From Novosphingobium capsulatum NBRC 12533 (GTDB taxonomy: Bacteria; Pseudomonadota; Alphaproteobacteria; Sphingomonadales; Sphingomonadaceae): a stretch of DNA of 64,000 bases. Both the position numbers and the translations under genes were made by a program. The notes below the pieces were generated by a model, which saw only the letters and a program-made list of their open reading frames with translations, was not told the origin of the DNA and made no database searches. Position 1 is the stretch's first letter. Each line of letters opens with the position of its first letter. The stretch spans positions 1-64,000 of the forward strand of contig NZ_BCYV01000012.1 in NCBI RefSeq assembly GCF_001598375.1. The letters are read 5' to 3'. This document shows, one piece after another, positions 1-9,987 of this stretch.

Positions 1-22
1 CGATACATCTCCTCGTACTCGC

Positions 23-29
<7 letters not shown>
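1..29 (-). CDS. Start of an unidentified gene, cut by the left edge
   Basis: An ATG at 29-27 overlaps the sdaA stop codon (ATGCTGA) and opens a frame that runs off the window, reading MLSEYEEMY. A second in-frame ATG at 8 is preceded directly by AGGAG but with no spacing. The overlap fits the tight packing of this operon and suggests one more gene downstream of sdaA. Too little is visible to name it. Confidence 0.4.
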
Positions 30-1410
<1,381 letters not shown>

Positions 1411-1414
<4 letters not shown>

Positions 1415-1905
1415 GGCCGCTCCGGAATGCCAGACACGATCGCGGAGTGATTCCACCCTTCCAGGGCGCGCAACAAATCGCCACCGGAAAGACCGATCGT
1501 TGCTGTGTTGCGCAAGGGATGAACGTGAACCCGTTCTGCGTCAACCAGATCCGCGTCGATCACCACGTGAACCGCGCCATCGGCATCATTGATCACCGCG
1601 AGCGGTGTCACCGCGCCGGGCGTCACGCCCAACAGACGCTCCATGTCTTCCGACTTGCCAAAGCTGAACTTCTTGGCGCCGACCGCGCCAGCCAGCCCCT
1701 TGAGGTCCACCCGCTTGGCATGGTCGACTGTTACCAGCCAGAAACTGCCATCGGCGTTCTTGAGGAACAGGTTTTTGGTGTGCGCCCCGGGCAGCGCGGC
1801 GTGGATCGCTTCGCTTTCCTCCACGGTGAACACTGCCTCGTGTTCCAGGCTGGACCACACCACGCCCAGCGCAGCCAGATCGGCGTAGAGCCGGGCCTCG
1901 CTCAC
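1411..1905 (-). CDS. YbaK/ProX-type prolyl-tRNA deacylase
   Basis: A 164-residue stand-alone editing-domain protein of the YbaK/ProRS INS superfamily, in the length range of ProX/PrdX proteins that hydrolyse mischarged aminoacyl-tRNA(Pro), typically Ala-tRNA(Pro). Visible hallmarks are HTKNLFLKNADGSFWLVTVD near residue 40 and the KKFSFGKSEDMERLLGVTPG stretch with the conserved lysine and glycine. The likely start is GTG at 1905, which overlaps the purU stop (GTGA); a longer frame from 1953 would reach into purU. It sits between purU and sdaA with 4-base overlaps on both sides, so the three are probably translated together. The exact tRNA substrate cannot be read from sequence. Confidence 0.85.
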
Positions 1906-2762
1906 TTGAACACCACGGTGCGGTGGCCATTGAGCATCACGCGATGCTCGCAATGGGCCTTGACCGCGCGGGTCAGCACACGGCTTTCGGTTTCCTGGCC
2001 CTGGGCGATCAGGTCATCGACGGTATCGGCATGGTCCACCATCGAGACATCCTGCGCGATGATCGGCCCTTCATCCAGATCGGGCGTTACGTAGTGGGCG
2101 GTGGCGCCCACCATCTTCACGCCGCGCTCGTAGGCACGGTGATAGGGCATCGCGCCCTTGAACGCCGGCAGCGAGGAATGGTGGATGTTGATCACGCGGC
2201 CTTCCAGGGCGCGGCAGGTGGTGTCGGACAGCACCTGCATATACCGCGCCAGGATCACCAGATCGACATTCTGCTGCGCGATCATGTCCAGCAGCCTTGC
2301 TTCCTGCTCCACCTTGTTTTCCGGCGTGATCGGCAGGTGGTGGAAGGGGATGCCCTCGTGCTCCACCCGGCGCTGCCAGGTGGTGTGGTTCGAGACCACG
2401 CTGGTCACTTCCATCGGCAGATACCGCGTGGCGGTGCGATAGAGCAGGTCATTCAGGCAGTGCCCGCCCTTTGACACCATGACCAGCGCACGCACCTTGA
2501 CCGACAGGTCGAACACCTTCCAATCGATGCCATAGGCACTGCCGACCGAGAGGAACGCGGCGTTGAAGCGGTCCACCGTCATGCCTTCGGGCGCGGTGAA
2601 GGCCACGCGCATGAAGAAGCGGCCGGTGACGGCATCATCGAACTGCGCGCTTTCAACGATGTTGCAATCCTGCGCCGAAATCGACGTGGCGATCGCAGCC
2701 ACCAGGCCCTTGCGATCCACACACGAGACAAGCAGGACGAAATCGGGTTTCAAAAGCGCCAC
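1902..2762 (-). CDS. purU: Formyltetrahydrofolate deformylase
   Basis: A 286-residue PurU, which hydrolyses 10-formyl-THF to formate and THF. An N-terminal ACT domain (about residues 5-85, starting LLVSCVDRKGLVAAI) is followed by a formyltransferase-fold catalytic domain containing LARYMQVLS, the INIHHSSLPAFKGAMPYHRA motif and ATAHYVTPDLDEGPIIAQD. The start is GTG at 2762 because AAAGGGAG lies 6 bases upstream; the ORF itself extends to 2813. In a betaine/sarcosine locus PurU plausibly recycles folate loaded with formaldehyde-derived carbon from demethylation, keeping THF free for serine synthesis. It is divergent from the LysR gene at 2929. Confidence 0.94.
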   Translation of the reverse strand: MALLKPDFVLLVSCVDRKGLVAAIATSISAQDCNIVESAQFDDAVTGRFFMRVAFTAPEGMTVDRFNAAFLSVGSAYGIDWKVFDLSVKVRALVMVSKGGHCLNDLLYRTATRYLPMEVTSVVSNHTTWQRRVEHEGIPFHHLPITPENKVEQEARLLDMIAQQNVDLVILARYMQVLSDTTCRALEGRVINIHHSSLPAFKGAMPYHRAYERGVKMVGATAHYVTPDLDEGPIIAQDVSMVDHADTVDDLIAQGQETESRVLTRAVKAHCEHRVMLNGHRTVVFK

Positions 2763-2928
2763 GTCAGCTCCCTTTCGCTGGTTGCCCGCATCTGTAGGAC
2801 GGCTTGCCCGCAACAGGAACGGGGCAGCGCAGACAATAAGCAGATATAATCTGGTAGTTCAGGCATCATGATGGCACAAGAGTGCAGCACGGGGGCGCGA
2901 GAGGGCGCGCACCCAAAGGATCATGCCC

Positions 2929-3879
2929 ATGCGCCTGCCCGCCGAATTCGATCTGCACGGCTTGGAAGTGTTTGTCCTGACGGTGGAACTGGGCGGGATG
3001 ACCGCCTGCGCCCAACAGTTGCGGATCACCCAGTCGGCGGTGTCGCAAACGATCACCCGGCTGGAACAGGGCATCGGCGCGCCACTGTTCGATCGCTCGC
3101 TGCGGCCACTGGGCCTGACGCCATCGGGCCGCGCCCTGCACGAGCGCGCGCGCAAGCTGCTGGCCAGCGCGCGCACGGCCTATGACGAGGTGCGCGAAGG
3201 CGCGCAGCAGCCGATCGACCAATTGACCGTGGGCATGAGCGAGAGCCTCGCCAACCTGCTCACCGCGCCGCTGCTGCGCCGGCACGGCATGCGCGTGGGT
3301 TCATGGCGGGTGCGATCTGGCATTTCGCTGCGCCAGCAGCAGGAATTCCTCGCGCGGCGCTGCGACATGCTGGTAACCGGCAGCAATACCCTGGAAAAAC
3401 ACCCGGGCATCGAGCATCACGACGTGATCGATGATCCCTTCGTGATGATATTTCCGGCCGACCACAGCGGCAGCATCGATCCGGCCGACGTGGCCGAACG
3501 CATGCCGTTCGTGCGCTATTCGCTCGATACCGGCATGGGCCAGCGCATCGAAAGCCAGCTGACCCGCATGAAGCTGCGCCTGCCCAATGTGATCGAGGTG
3601 GAGATCATCCACCAGCAATTGACCACGGTGGGCATGGGCATCGGCTGGAGCATAACCTCGCTGCTGTGCCTCGCGGCCCTGCCCCAGCTGATGCCGCAGC
3701 TGCGCGTCGAACCCCTGCCGCGCGGCCGCTTTGCCCGCCGCATCCAGGTGGTAGCACGCATGGGCGAGTTGGGCGACCTGCCCGGCCAGACGGCCGCCCT
3801 GGCGCGCGAGACCCTGCTGGATCAGGTGCTGCCGCCACTGATGACCAATCTGCCCTGGGCCGGGCCACTGCTGGGGTGA
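2929..3879 (+). CDS. LysR-family transcriptional regulator
   Basis: A 316-residue LysR regulator. The N-terminal winged helix-turn-helix (about residues 8-67) reads LEVFVLTVELGGMTACAQQL then ITQSAVSQTITRLEQ and GAPLFDRS. The rest is the substrate-binding type effector domain. Two ATGs are possible, at 2923 and 2929; AAAGGA ends at 2920, so 2929 has the better spacing. The gene is divergent from purU-ybaK-sdaA across about 165 bases, the usual arrangement for a LysR regulator and its target, so control of the one-carbon operon is a fair guess. The effector is unknown. Confidence 0.9.
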   Translation: MRLPAEFDLHGLEVFVLTVELGGMTACAQQLRITQSAVSQTITRLEQGIGAPLFDRSLRPLGLTPSGRALHERARKLLASARTAYDEVREGAQQPIDQLTVGMSESLANLLTAPLLRRHGMRVGSWRVRSGISLRQQQEFLARRCDMLVTGSNTLEKHPGIEHHDVIDDPFVMIFPADHSGSIDPADVAERMPFVRYSLDTGMGQRIESQLTRMKLRLPNVIEVEIIHQQLTTVGMGIGWSITSLLCLAALPQLMPQLRVEPLPRGRFARRIQVVARMGELGDLPGQTAALARETLLDQVLPPLMTNLPWAGPLLG

Positions 3880-3909
3880 TGCCGCCGGCAGCGGAATCGC
3901 CGCAAGCCC

Positions 3910-3925
3910 GAAAAGTGCGCTTTTC
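3910..3925. terminator. Small hairpin after the LysR gene
   Basis: GAAAAG-TGCG-CTTTTC, a perfect 6-base stem with a 4-base loop, 31 bases after the LysR stop. A T-rich stretch follows about five bases later. It may be a weak terminator or part of the leader of the next gene. Confidence 0.3.
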
Positions 3926-3939
3926 CGCCAATTTTTGCT

Positions 3940-3964
3940 GGAACTTTTACATTAACTAACGATT
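3940..3964 (+). promoter_or_regulatory. Possible EcfG-type (general stress sigma) promoter
   Basis: GGAAC at 3940-3944 is followed after 15 bases by CGATT at 3960. The alphaproteobacterial EcfG consensus is GGAAC, 16-17 bases, then CGTT. The match is imperfect in both spacing and -10. It lies about 70 bases ahead of a HWE kinase, a family often tied to the general stress response. Confidence 0.25.
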
Positions 3965-4033
3965 ATGGTGCTGTCGCGAAGGTGCGCGTGGGGCACGCCT
4001 GACCGGGTGTTTTGGGGAACTCCGGCAGTAAAC

Positions 4034-5017
4034 ATGACTAACAACGAACTTTCACGGCAGGTTGCCGGCATCTCGCAACTCTCGCTGGCAGCTGCGCTCG
4101 ACCAGAGTGTGGATTGCGTCAAGGTGATCGGGCTGGATGGCACGGTGGCTTACGTCAATCCGAACGGTTTGTGCGCGATGGAGATCGATGCGCCGTCCGA
4201 CGTGCTGGGCAAGCAATGGGAAACGCTATGGCCCGAAGCGGGCCGGCCACATATCACCAATGGCTTTGCCATGGCGCAGGCCGGCGGCGTTTCGCGGTTT
4301 CGCGCCCTGTGCCCCACGGCCAAGGGCAACAGCCGCTGGTGGGACGTGAGTGTTTCGGCGCTGCGCGACGATACCGGCAAGCTGATCAGCTATCTGGCCG
4401 TGTCGCGCGACGTGACTGATGCCGAACTCTCCCGCCAGGTGCTGGAAACCGCCACGCGCGAGTTGCACCATCGGCTGCGCAACACCTATACGATGATTTC
4501 CAGCCTGATCCGCGGCTTTGCCCGTGGCGACGCGCACAACGATGCCTTTGCCGGGCAGATGGCCGAACGCCTGATTGCGATGGGCCGCGCCCAGGCCCTG
4601 TTCACCAGCCTGGAAGTGCCGTGCAGCCTGGTCGAACTGATCGATGCGCTGGTCCTGCCCTTTGGCAGTGCGTTCTGCCCGGTGGCGACCGACAAGGTGC
4701 GCGACATGCCGATTGCGCGCGCCCTGGCTGACACGATCGCCCTGGTCGTGGGTGAACTGGCGGTCAATTCCTCGAAGCATGGCGCGATCGCGCATGGCGG
4801 CGCTATCACGCTGTCGAGCGAGGATCAGGACGGCGACATCGTGATCACCTGGCACGAGGTTTCGAACCGCCCCGTGCAGGCAACCTCGCGCGATGGCGGC
4901 CAGGGGCTGAACCTCATCAACCGCATCGTGCGGCTGCGCGAGGGCGCGATCGACCTGGATTGGCAGCCCGATGGCCTGACCGCGCGCCTGCGCTTCAAGG
5001 GCGGTGTGGCGGCCTGA
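4034..5017 (+). CDS. PAS-domain sensor histidine kinase, HWE/HisKA_2 type
   Basis: A 327-residue soluble kinase without membrane segments. A PAS domain covers about residues 15-130 (VIGLDGTVAYVNPNGLCAME and RWWDVSVSALRDDTGKLISY). The H-box follows as TRELHHRLRN with the phospho-acceptor histidine near residue 146, then an ATPase part with the N-box GELAVNSSKHGA and a C-terminal GGQGLNLINRIV. The ORF opens at 3965 but the first 23 residues are not PAS-like; MTNNELSRQV at 4034 is the likelier start, although its ribosome site is weak. It stands alone on the plus strand between two parts of the minus-strand betaine/one-carbon genes. No response regulator is adjacent, so it is an orphan, as is common for HWE kinases. 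Confidence 0.88.
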   Translation: MTNNELSRQVAGISQLSLAAALDQSVDCVKVIGLDGTVAYVNPNGLCAMEIDAPSDVLGKQWETLWPEAGRPHITNGFAMAQAGGVSRFRALCPTAKGNSRWWDVSVSALRDDTGKLISYLAVSRDVTDAELSRQVLETATRELHHRLRNTYTMISSLIRGFARGDAHNDAFAGQMAERLIAMGRAQALFTSLEVPCSLVELIDALVLPFGSAFCPVATDKVRDMPIARALADTIALVVGELAVNSSKHGAIAHGGAITLSSEDQDGDIVITWHEVSNRPVQATSRDGGQGLNLINRIVRLREGAIDLDWQPDGLTARLRFKGGVAA

Positions 5018-5027
5018 ATTTCAGGCC
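5011..5027. terminator. Hairpin between convergent kinase and soxG
   Basis: GGCCTGA-ATT-TCAGGCC is a perfect 7-base inverted repeat overlapping the kinase stop codon, between convergent genes that end 18 bases apart. There is no clear U-run. A bidirectional terminator role is inferred. Confidence 0.45.
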
Positions 5028-5035
5028 AATTCTGC

Positions 5036-5566
5036 TTAGCCGCGTTCCGCCGCCTTGAGTGCGTGCCACAACCATGGGGCAAAGCTGCGCCACACGAACA
5101 CGCGGAACACGGTTGCGCTTTCGCGCCACAGGATCACTTCCACCGTTTCGAAAACGGTGCGGGTGGCGCGGCCCACGGCAAACCGGTCGAGATCGAGCGG
5201 ACATCCCGATGACAGGACGGTGGCCGCCCCTGCCCCCTCCACCCGGATGACCACGCCGCGCGCGGAAATGTCCACCACGCTCACCGGTTGCCCGGCGCCA
5301 TCGGGCAGCGCGGTGCCGGCAGGCAGATCGGCCAGCCATTCGTCTGGCCCGAGGCAGGCGATGCCATCCAGCGTCTCGCCAATGCGCGCCGGTACAGCGC
5401 GGCCGATCACGCCTGAAAGCGCCTGCGCCGTGCGGGCGCGCAGCGACCAGCGGCTGGCCGGCGCTTCCAGCGTCAGCGCCACGCCCGAGGCGGTAACTGC
5501 CTGGGCCTCCAGCGCCAGATCGGTGCCGGCCACGGCCAGGGCGGGGATCGCAAGGACATCAGACAT
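5036..5566 (-). CDS. soxG: Sarcosine oxidase gamma subunit
   Basis: A 176-residue SoxG-family protein, last gene of the sarcosine oxidase set. It is recognised by position and by family-like stretches such as the Trp/Leu-rich core WSLRARTAQALSG, CLGPDEWLADLPAG and DISARGVVIRVEG. In heterotetrameric sarcosine oxidase this subunit belongs to the structural frame beside the alpha subunit. The start is taken as ATG at 5566, overlapping the end of soxA by 8 bases; the longer frame from 5590 only adds residues inside soxA. Sequence divergence of gamma subunits is high, so context carries much of the call. Confidence 0.88.
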   Translation of the reverse strand: MSDVLAIPALAVAGTDLALEAQAVTASGVALTLEAPASRWSLRARTAQALSGVIGRAVPARIGETLDGIACLGPDEWLADLPAGTALPDGAGQPVSVVDISARGVVIRVEGAGAATVLSSGCPLDLDRFAVGRATRTVFETVEVILWRESATVFRVFVWRSFAPWLWHALKAAERG

Positions 5567-8441
5567 CGAGGCGGCTCCCTTGCGGATCATAGAACACGGT
5601 GCTGGCGCTCACCCGCGCGCGGATCGTGCGGCCCGGCATCGGCACATGGATCACCTGGCCATCGCGCGCGCGGCCGTCGGCAATCACCGCCATGGCGATG
5701 GAGCGGCCCAGCGTGGCGCTGTGATACGACGAGGTGACGTGGCCGAGCATGGTCATCGGCACCGGCTGATCGGGATCGGCGACGATCTGCGCGCCTTCTT
5801 CCAGCACTTCCTGCGGGTCTTCGGTCAGCAGGCCGACCAGTTGCTTGCGCCCCGGCGCGCTCATGTCGGGCCGGGCGAGCGAGCGCTTGCCGACGAAATC
5901 GGGCTTCTTGGTGCCCACGGCCCAGGCCATGCCGGCGTCATCCGGGGTTAGCGTGCCGTCGGTATCCTGCCCGACGATGACATAGCCCTTTTCGGCGCGG
6001 AGCACGTGCATCGTCTCGGTGCCATAGGGGGTAATGCCGTGGGCCTGCCCAGAGGCGTGGATCGCCTCCCACACCATGCGCCCATGCTCGGCCGGCACGT
6101 TGACTTCATAGCCAAGCTCGCCGGTAAAGCTCACGCGGAACAGGCGCGTCGGCACGCCGCAGATCGTGCCCTCGCGAATGGCCATGTGCGGAAAGGCGCC
6201 AGGCGCCAGATCGATGCCTTCGACCAGCGGCGCGATCACGGCGCGGGCGAGCGGCCCCTGCACCGCGATCACCGCCCACTGCTCGGTCGTGCTGGTCAGC
6301 CAGACGTCGAGATCGCTCCATTCGGTCTGGAGATAGTCTTCCATCATCGCCAACACGCGCGCCGCGCCGCCGGTGGTGGTGGTCAGGTGGAAACGATCGG
6401 GTGCCAGGCGCGCCGAAACGCCATCATCGGTGATGAAGCCATCCTCGCGCAGCAGCAGCCCATAGCGGCAGCGGCCGGGTGCCAGTGCCTTCCACGGGTT
6501 GGTGTACATGCGGTTGAGGAATTCGGCGGCATCGGGGCCGACCACCTCGATCTTGCCCAAGGTCGATGCATCGAACATGCCCACCTGCTGGCGCACCGCC
6601 AGGCACTCGCGCGCGACGGCGGCGTGCATGTCTTCGCCGCCTTGCGGGAAATAGCGGGCACGGCGCCATTGCGCCACGTTCTCGAACACCGCCCCGCGCG
6701 CATCGGCCCAGCCATCGATCACCGTCTTGCGGATCGGCTGGAACAGCGCATCCTTGTGATGCCCCATCAGCGCGCCAAAGGTCTGCGGCGTATAGGGCGG
6801 GCGGAACGTGGTGAGGCCGATATCGGTCACCGGCTTGGACAGGCTGCCCGAGGCGATCTGCAAGCCATTGAGGTTGCTGGTCTTGCCCTGGTCGGTGGCC
6901 ATGCCGTTGGTGGTATAGCGCTTGATATGCTCGATCGAGCGCATGCCCTCGCGCACCGCCAGATCGATATCGCGCGCCTTCACGTCGTTCTGGAAATCGA
7001 CGAAGGCCTTGGTCTGCCAGATCGGCTTGGGGCCAGGCAGCGTGCCCAGCGCCAGGCCCGCGCCCATGTCCCAGGCGCCCGCCCCGGCGCCCACGGCACG
7101 GCAGTTTTCCTGCGCCACGTCGGGCAGATAGGCGCCCCAGGTATCGTCCCAGCGCAAGCTGCCCTTGGCGTGGCTCCACAAATGCACCGTCGGCGTCCAG
7201 CCACCGGCCATCAGCAGCGCATCGACCGCCAGTTGCTGGCCCTGCCCGGTGCCACCGGGGGCAAAGGTCACGCCGCTCACCCCATGGCGGCCCGCCACCT
7301 GCGTGACGGCATGGCCAAGATGCACGGCAATCCCCGCGCCGCGCACGGCAGCAACCAGATCGGCCGCCACTTCGCCCCGCAAGTCGATCACCGCCACCAC
7401 GTTGACGCCAGCCGCCTTGAGCGCCAGCGCATCGCGCCAGCCGCTGTCGTGCACCGCCATCACGGCCACGGCGCGGCCCACCGCCACGCCATAGCGCACC
7501 GCCAGCGCGCGCCCGGCGCTCGACAGCATCACGCCCGGCACGTCGTTACCATCGAACACCAGCGGGCGCTCGATCGCGCCCTGGGCCAGGATGACCTCGC
7601 CGGCGCGAATGCGCCACAGCCGTTCGCGCGCACCGCTGGCCTGCGCCGGGGCCAGATGATCGGTCAGCTGCTCCACCGCGCCCACGAAGTTCTGGTGGTA
7701 ATAGCCGAACGCAGTCGTGCGGGTCAGCACCATCACGTTGCCGAGCCGGCGCAGCGCCATGGTCTTGTCGGCCACTTCGCCCCACAGCGCCTGGTCCGAC
7801 AGGGCACCGCCGCCCAACTCGTCCTGCTCGTCGATCAGGATTACCCGGCCGCCGTCGGCCGCCGCCGCCAGCGCGGCATCGATCCCGGCCAGGCCGCCGC
7901 CGACCACCAGCACCTCGCAATGGGCATAAGTGGCGTCGTAATGATCGGGATCGCGCTCCGTTGGGCTGGCGCCAAGCCCGGCCATGCGCCGGATCGCCGG
8001 CTCATAGAGCTTTTCCCAGGCCGAACGCGGCCACATGAATGTCTTGTTGTAGAAACCGGCCGGAAAGAACGCGCCAAGCCGATCGTTGACCGCGCCCAGG
8101 TCGAACTTGAGCGAGGGATAGCGGTTCTGGCTTTGCGCGGTAAGGCCCTGATACAGCGGCACGGATGGCGCGCGCAGATTGGGCGTGCGCCGGCCCCACC
8201 CCGGCCCGGCCCCACCGCGGTCCACTGTCACCAAGGCATTGGGCTCTTCCGTCCCCATGCCCAGAATGCCGCGCGGGCGGTGATACTTGAACGAGCGGCC
8301 GAACAGCATCTGCCCCGATGCCACCAGCGCCGAGGCCAGGCTGTCGCCGGCAAAGCCGCTATGGGCGCGCCCGTCAAAGGTGAAATCCAGCGGCGCGGCG
8401 CGGTTGACGCGGCCGCCGGCAGGAAGACGATAGCCGCTCAT
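5559..8441 (-). CDS. soxA: Sarcosine oxidase alpha subunit
   Basis: A 960-residue large subunit of heterotetrameric sarcosine oxidase, which converts sarcosine, oxygen and THF to glycine, hydrogen peroxide and 5,10-methylene-THF. Order of domains: an N-terminal 2Fe-2S-fold domain (FTFDGRAHSGFAGDSLASAL, FKYHRPRGILGMGTEEPNAL), a dinucleotide-binding domain starting VLVVGGGLAGIDAALAAAAD near residue 175, a middle region ending about residue 560, and a C-terminal aminomethyltransferase (GcvT-like) folate domain with GMFDASTLGKIEVVGPDAA and a GELGYEVNVPAEHG stretch. The start overlaps soxD by ATGA. Full length, no damage seen. Confidence 0.96.
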   Translation of the reverse strand: MSGYRLPAGGRVNRAAPLDFTFDGRAHSGFAGDSLASALVASGQMLFGRSFKYHRPRGILGMGTEEPNALVTVDRGGAGPGWGRRTPNLRAPSVPLYQGLTAQSQNRYPSLKFDLGAVNDRLGAFFPAGFYNKTFMWPRSAWEKLYEPAIRRMAGLGASPTERDPDHYDATYAHCEVLVVGGGLAGIDAALAAAADGGRVILIDEQDELGGGALSDQALWGEVADKTMALRRLGNVMVLTRTTAFGYYHQNFVGAVEQLTDHLAPAQASGARERLWRIRAGEVILAQGAIERPLVFDGNDVPGVMLSSAGRALAVRYGVAVGRAVAVMAVHDSGWRDALALKAAGVNVVAVIDLRGEVAADLVAAVRGAGIAVHLGHAVTQVAGRHGVSGVTFAPGGTGQGQQLAVDALLMAGGWTPTVHLWSHAKGSLRWDDTWGAYLPDVAQENCRAVGAGAGAWDMGAGLALGTLPGPKPIWQTKAFVDFQNDVKARDIDLAVREGMRSIEHIKRYTTNGMATDQGKTSNLNGLQIASGSLSKPVTDIGLTTFRPPYTPQTFGALMGHHKDALFQPIRKTVIDGWADARGAVFENVAQWRRARYFPQGGEDMHAAVARECLAVRQQVGMFDASTLGKIEVVGPDAAEFLNRMYTNPWKALAPGRCRYGLLLREDGFITDDGVSARLAPDRFHLTTTTGGAARVLAMMEDYLQTEWSDLDVWLTSTTEQWAVIAVQGPLARAVIAPLVEGIDLAPGAFPHMAIREGTICGVPTRLFRVSFTGELGYEVNVPAEHGRMVWEAIHASGQAHGITPYGTETMHVLRAEKGYVIVGQDTDGTLTPDDAGMAWAVGTKKPDFVGKRSLARPDMSAPGRKQLVGLLTEDPQEVLEEGAQIVADPDQPVPMTMLGHVTSSYHSATLGRSIAMAVIADGRARDGQVIHVPMPGRTIRARVSASTVFYDPQGSRLDV

Positions 8442-8710
8442 TTACGCGGTTCCCCGGCCTTGTAGGTCTGTTCGAAACGATCGCTCACGGTATCGCGCAC
8501 GGCATTGAAGAAACGCCCGCAACCGTGGGTATGCCGCCAGCGTTCGTGATGGCGCCCGCGCGGATTGCGGCGGATGTAGAGATAGTGCTCCCATTCCTCG
8601 TCGCTCAGCGTTGCGGGATCGAGCGGGCGCGCGATATGCGCCTCGCCACCATAGACGAATTCCACCTCGGGGCGGTCTTCTTCGCAATAGGGGCAATGAA
8701 TCAACAGCAT
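8438..8710 (-). CDS. soxD: Sarcosine oxidase delta subunit
   Basis: A 90-residue zinc-binding delta subunit. The four metal ligands expected for the family are visible: Cys6 and Cys9 in HCPYCEED, and His60 and Cys64 in RHTHGCGRFFNAVRD. The conserved LSDEEWEHYLYIRRNPRG lies between them. It holds the alpha and beta subunits together in the complex. Its stop overlaps the soxA start (ATGA) and soxB ends 22 bases upstream. Confidence 0.96.
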   Translation of the reverse strand: MLLIHCPYCEEDRPEVEFVYGGEAHIARPLDPATLSDEEWEHYLYIRRNPRGRHHERWRHTHGCGRFFNAVRDTVSDRFEQTYKAGEPRK

Positions 8711-8732
8711 GGCTTGCTTCCCTGCGCCTTGC

Positions 8733-9986
8733 TCAGTGGGCCACGGCGGCTGCGGCCGCCTCGTCGATCATCCGCCCGTTGCGGAACCGGTCGAGCGTGA
8801 ACGGCGCGTTGATCGCGTGCGGGGCATCGTGGGCGATGGTATGCGCCAGCAAATCCGCCGCGCCCGGCGTCGCCTTGAACCCGCCCGTACCCCAACCGCA
8901 GTTGACATAGAGGCCCTGAACCGGGGTCTTGCCCAGAATGGGGGAGCGATCGGGCGTCACGTCGACGATCCCGCCCCAGGTGCGCAGCATGCGCATGCGG
9001 GTAAAGATCGGGAAGATCTCGCAGATTGCCGCCAGGGTATGCTCGATGATGTGGAACGCGCCGCGCTGCGAATACGAGGTGTACTGGTCGGTCCCCGCGC
9101 CGATCACCAGCTCGCCCTTGTCGGACTGGCTGATATAGGCATGCACGGTGTTGGACATAACCACGCAGGGAAAAATCGGCTTGACCGGCTCTGACACCAG
9201 GGCCTGCAGCGGATAGCTTTCCAGCGGAAATTGCAGGCCGGCCATGTTCATGACGACCGAGGTATTGCCGGCCGCCGATACGCCGATCTTTTTCGCGCCG
9301 ATGAAGCCGCGCTCGGTCTCCACCCCCAGCACGGCACCATCGGGCCCGCGCCGGATGCCGGTGACGGCGCAGTTCTGGATGATGTCCACGCCCAGCGCCG
9401 TCGCCTTGCGGGCATAGCCCCAGGCGACGCTATCGTGCCGCGCGGTGCCGCCGCGCCGCTGCAACGCCCCGCCCAGCACCGGGTGGCGCGCATTGGGCGA
9501 GATATCGAGCGGCGGGCAATAGGCCTGGCATTCTTCCGGGCTCAACCATTCGTTGTCCACGCCGTTCAGGCGGTTGGCGTGGATGTGGCGCTTGAAGCTC
9601 TGGATGTCGTGCACGTTGTGCGCCAGCATCAGCACGCCGCGCTTGGAATACATCACGTTGTAGTTGAGCTCCTGGCTCAACCCGTCCCACAGCTTGACCG
9701 CATGGTCATAGAGGTGGGCGCTTTCATCGTAGAGGTAGTTCGAGCGGATGATCGTCGTGTTGCGCCCGGTGTTGCCACCGCCGAGCCAGCCTTTCTCGAT
9801 CACCGCGACATTGGTGATGCCATACTTGGCCGCCAAGTAATAGGCCGCGCCCAGGCCATGCCCGCCCGCGCCCACGATGATCACGTCATAGGCCGCCTTG
9901 GGTGCCTTGTCGGGCCATTGTTCCGGCCACGACTGGTGCCCCGAAAAGGCCTGCGCGATGAGATTGAGCCCGGAAAAGCGCATCAT
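8733..9986 (-). CDS. soxB: Sarcosine oxidase beta subunit
   Basis: A 417-residue flavoprotein subunit with the sarcosine oxidation site. The N-terminus reads [20 protein letters not shown], then a Rossmann motif [18 protein letters not shown] and [20 protein letters not shown], typical of SoxB. The C-terminus has [17 protein letters not shown] and [15 protein letters not shown], the FAD-domain end of the DAO family. The ORF is open to 10097, but the ATG at 9986 lies one base after the Rieske gene stop (TAAGATGATG) and gives the family length; the ATG at 9983 is also possible. Confidence 0.95.
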   Translation of the reverse strand: MMRFSGLNLIAQAFSGHQSWPEQWPDKAPKAAYDVIIVGAGGHGLGAAYYLAAKYGITNVAVIEKGWLGGGNTGRNTTIIRSNYLYDESAHLYDHAVKLWDGLSQELNYNVMYSKRGVLMLAHNVHDIQSFKRHIHANRLNGVDNEWLSPEECQAYCPPLDISPNARHPVLGGALQRRGGTARHDSVAWGYARKATALGVDIIQNCAVTGIRRGPDGAVLGVETERGFIGAKKIGVSAAGNTSVVMNMAGLQFPLESYPLQALVSEPVKPIFPCVVMSNTVHAYISQSDKGELVIGAGTDQYTSYSQRGAFHIIEHTLAAICEIFPIFTRMRMLRTWGGIVDVTPDRSPILGKTPVQGLYVNCGWGTGGFKATPGAADLLAHTIAHDAPHAINAPFTLDRFRNGRMIDEAAAAAVAH

Positions 9987-9987
9987 C

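Noticed and set aside
6006-8465. An 819-codon plus-strand frame opposite soxA
   Set aside because: The complementary strand encodes a full, recognisable SoxA; the plus frame is low-complexity shadow.
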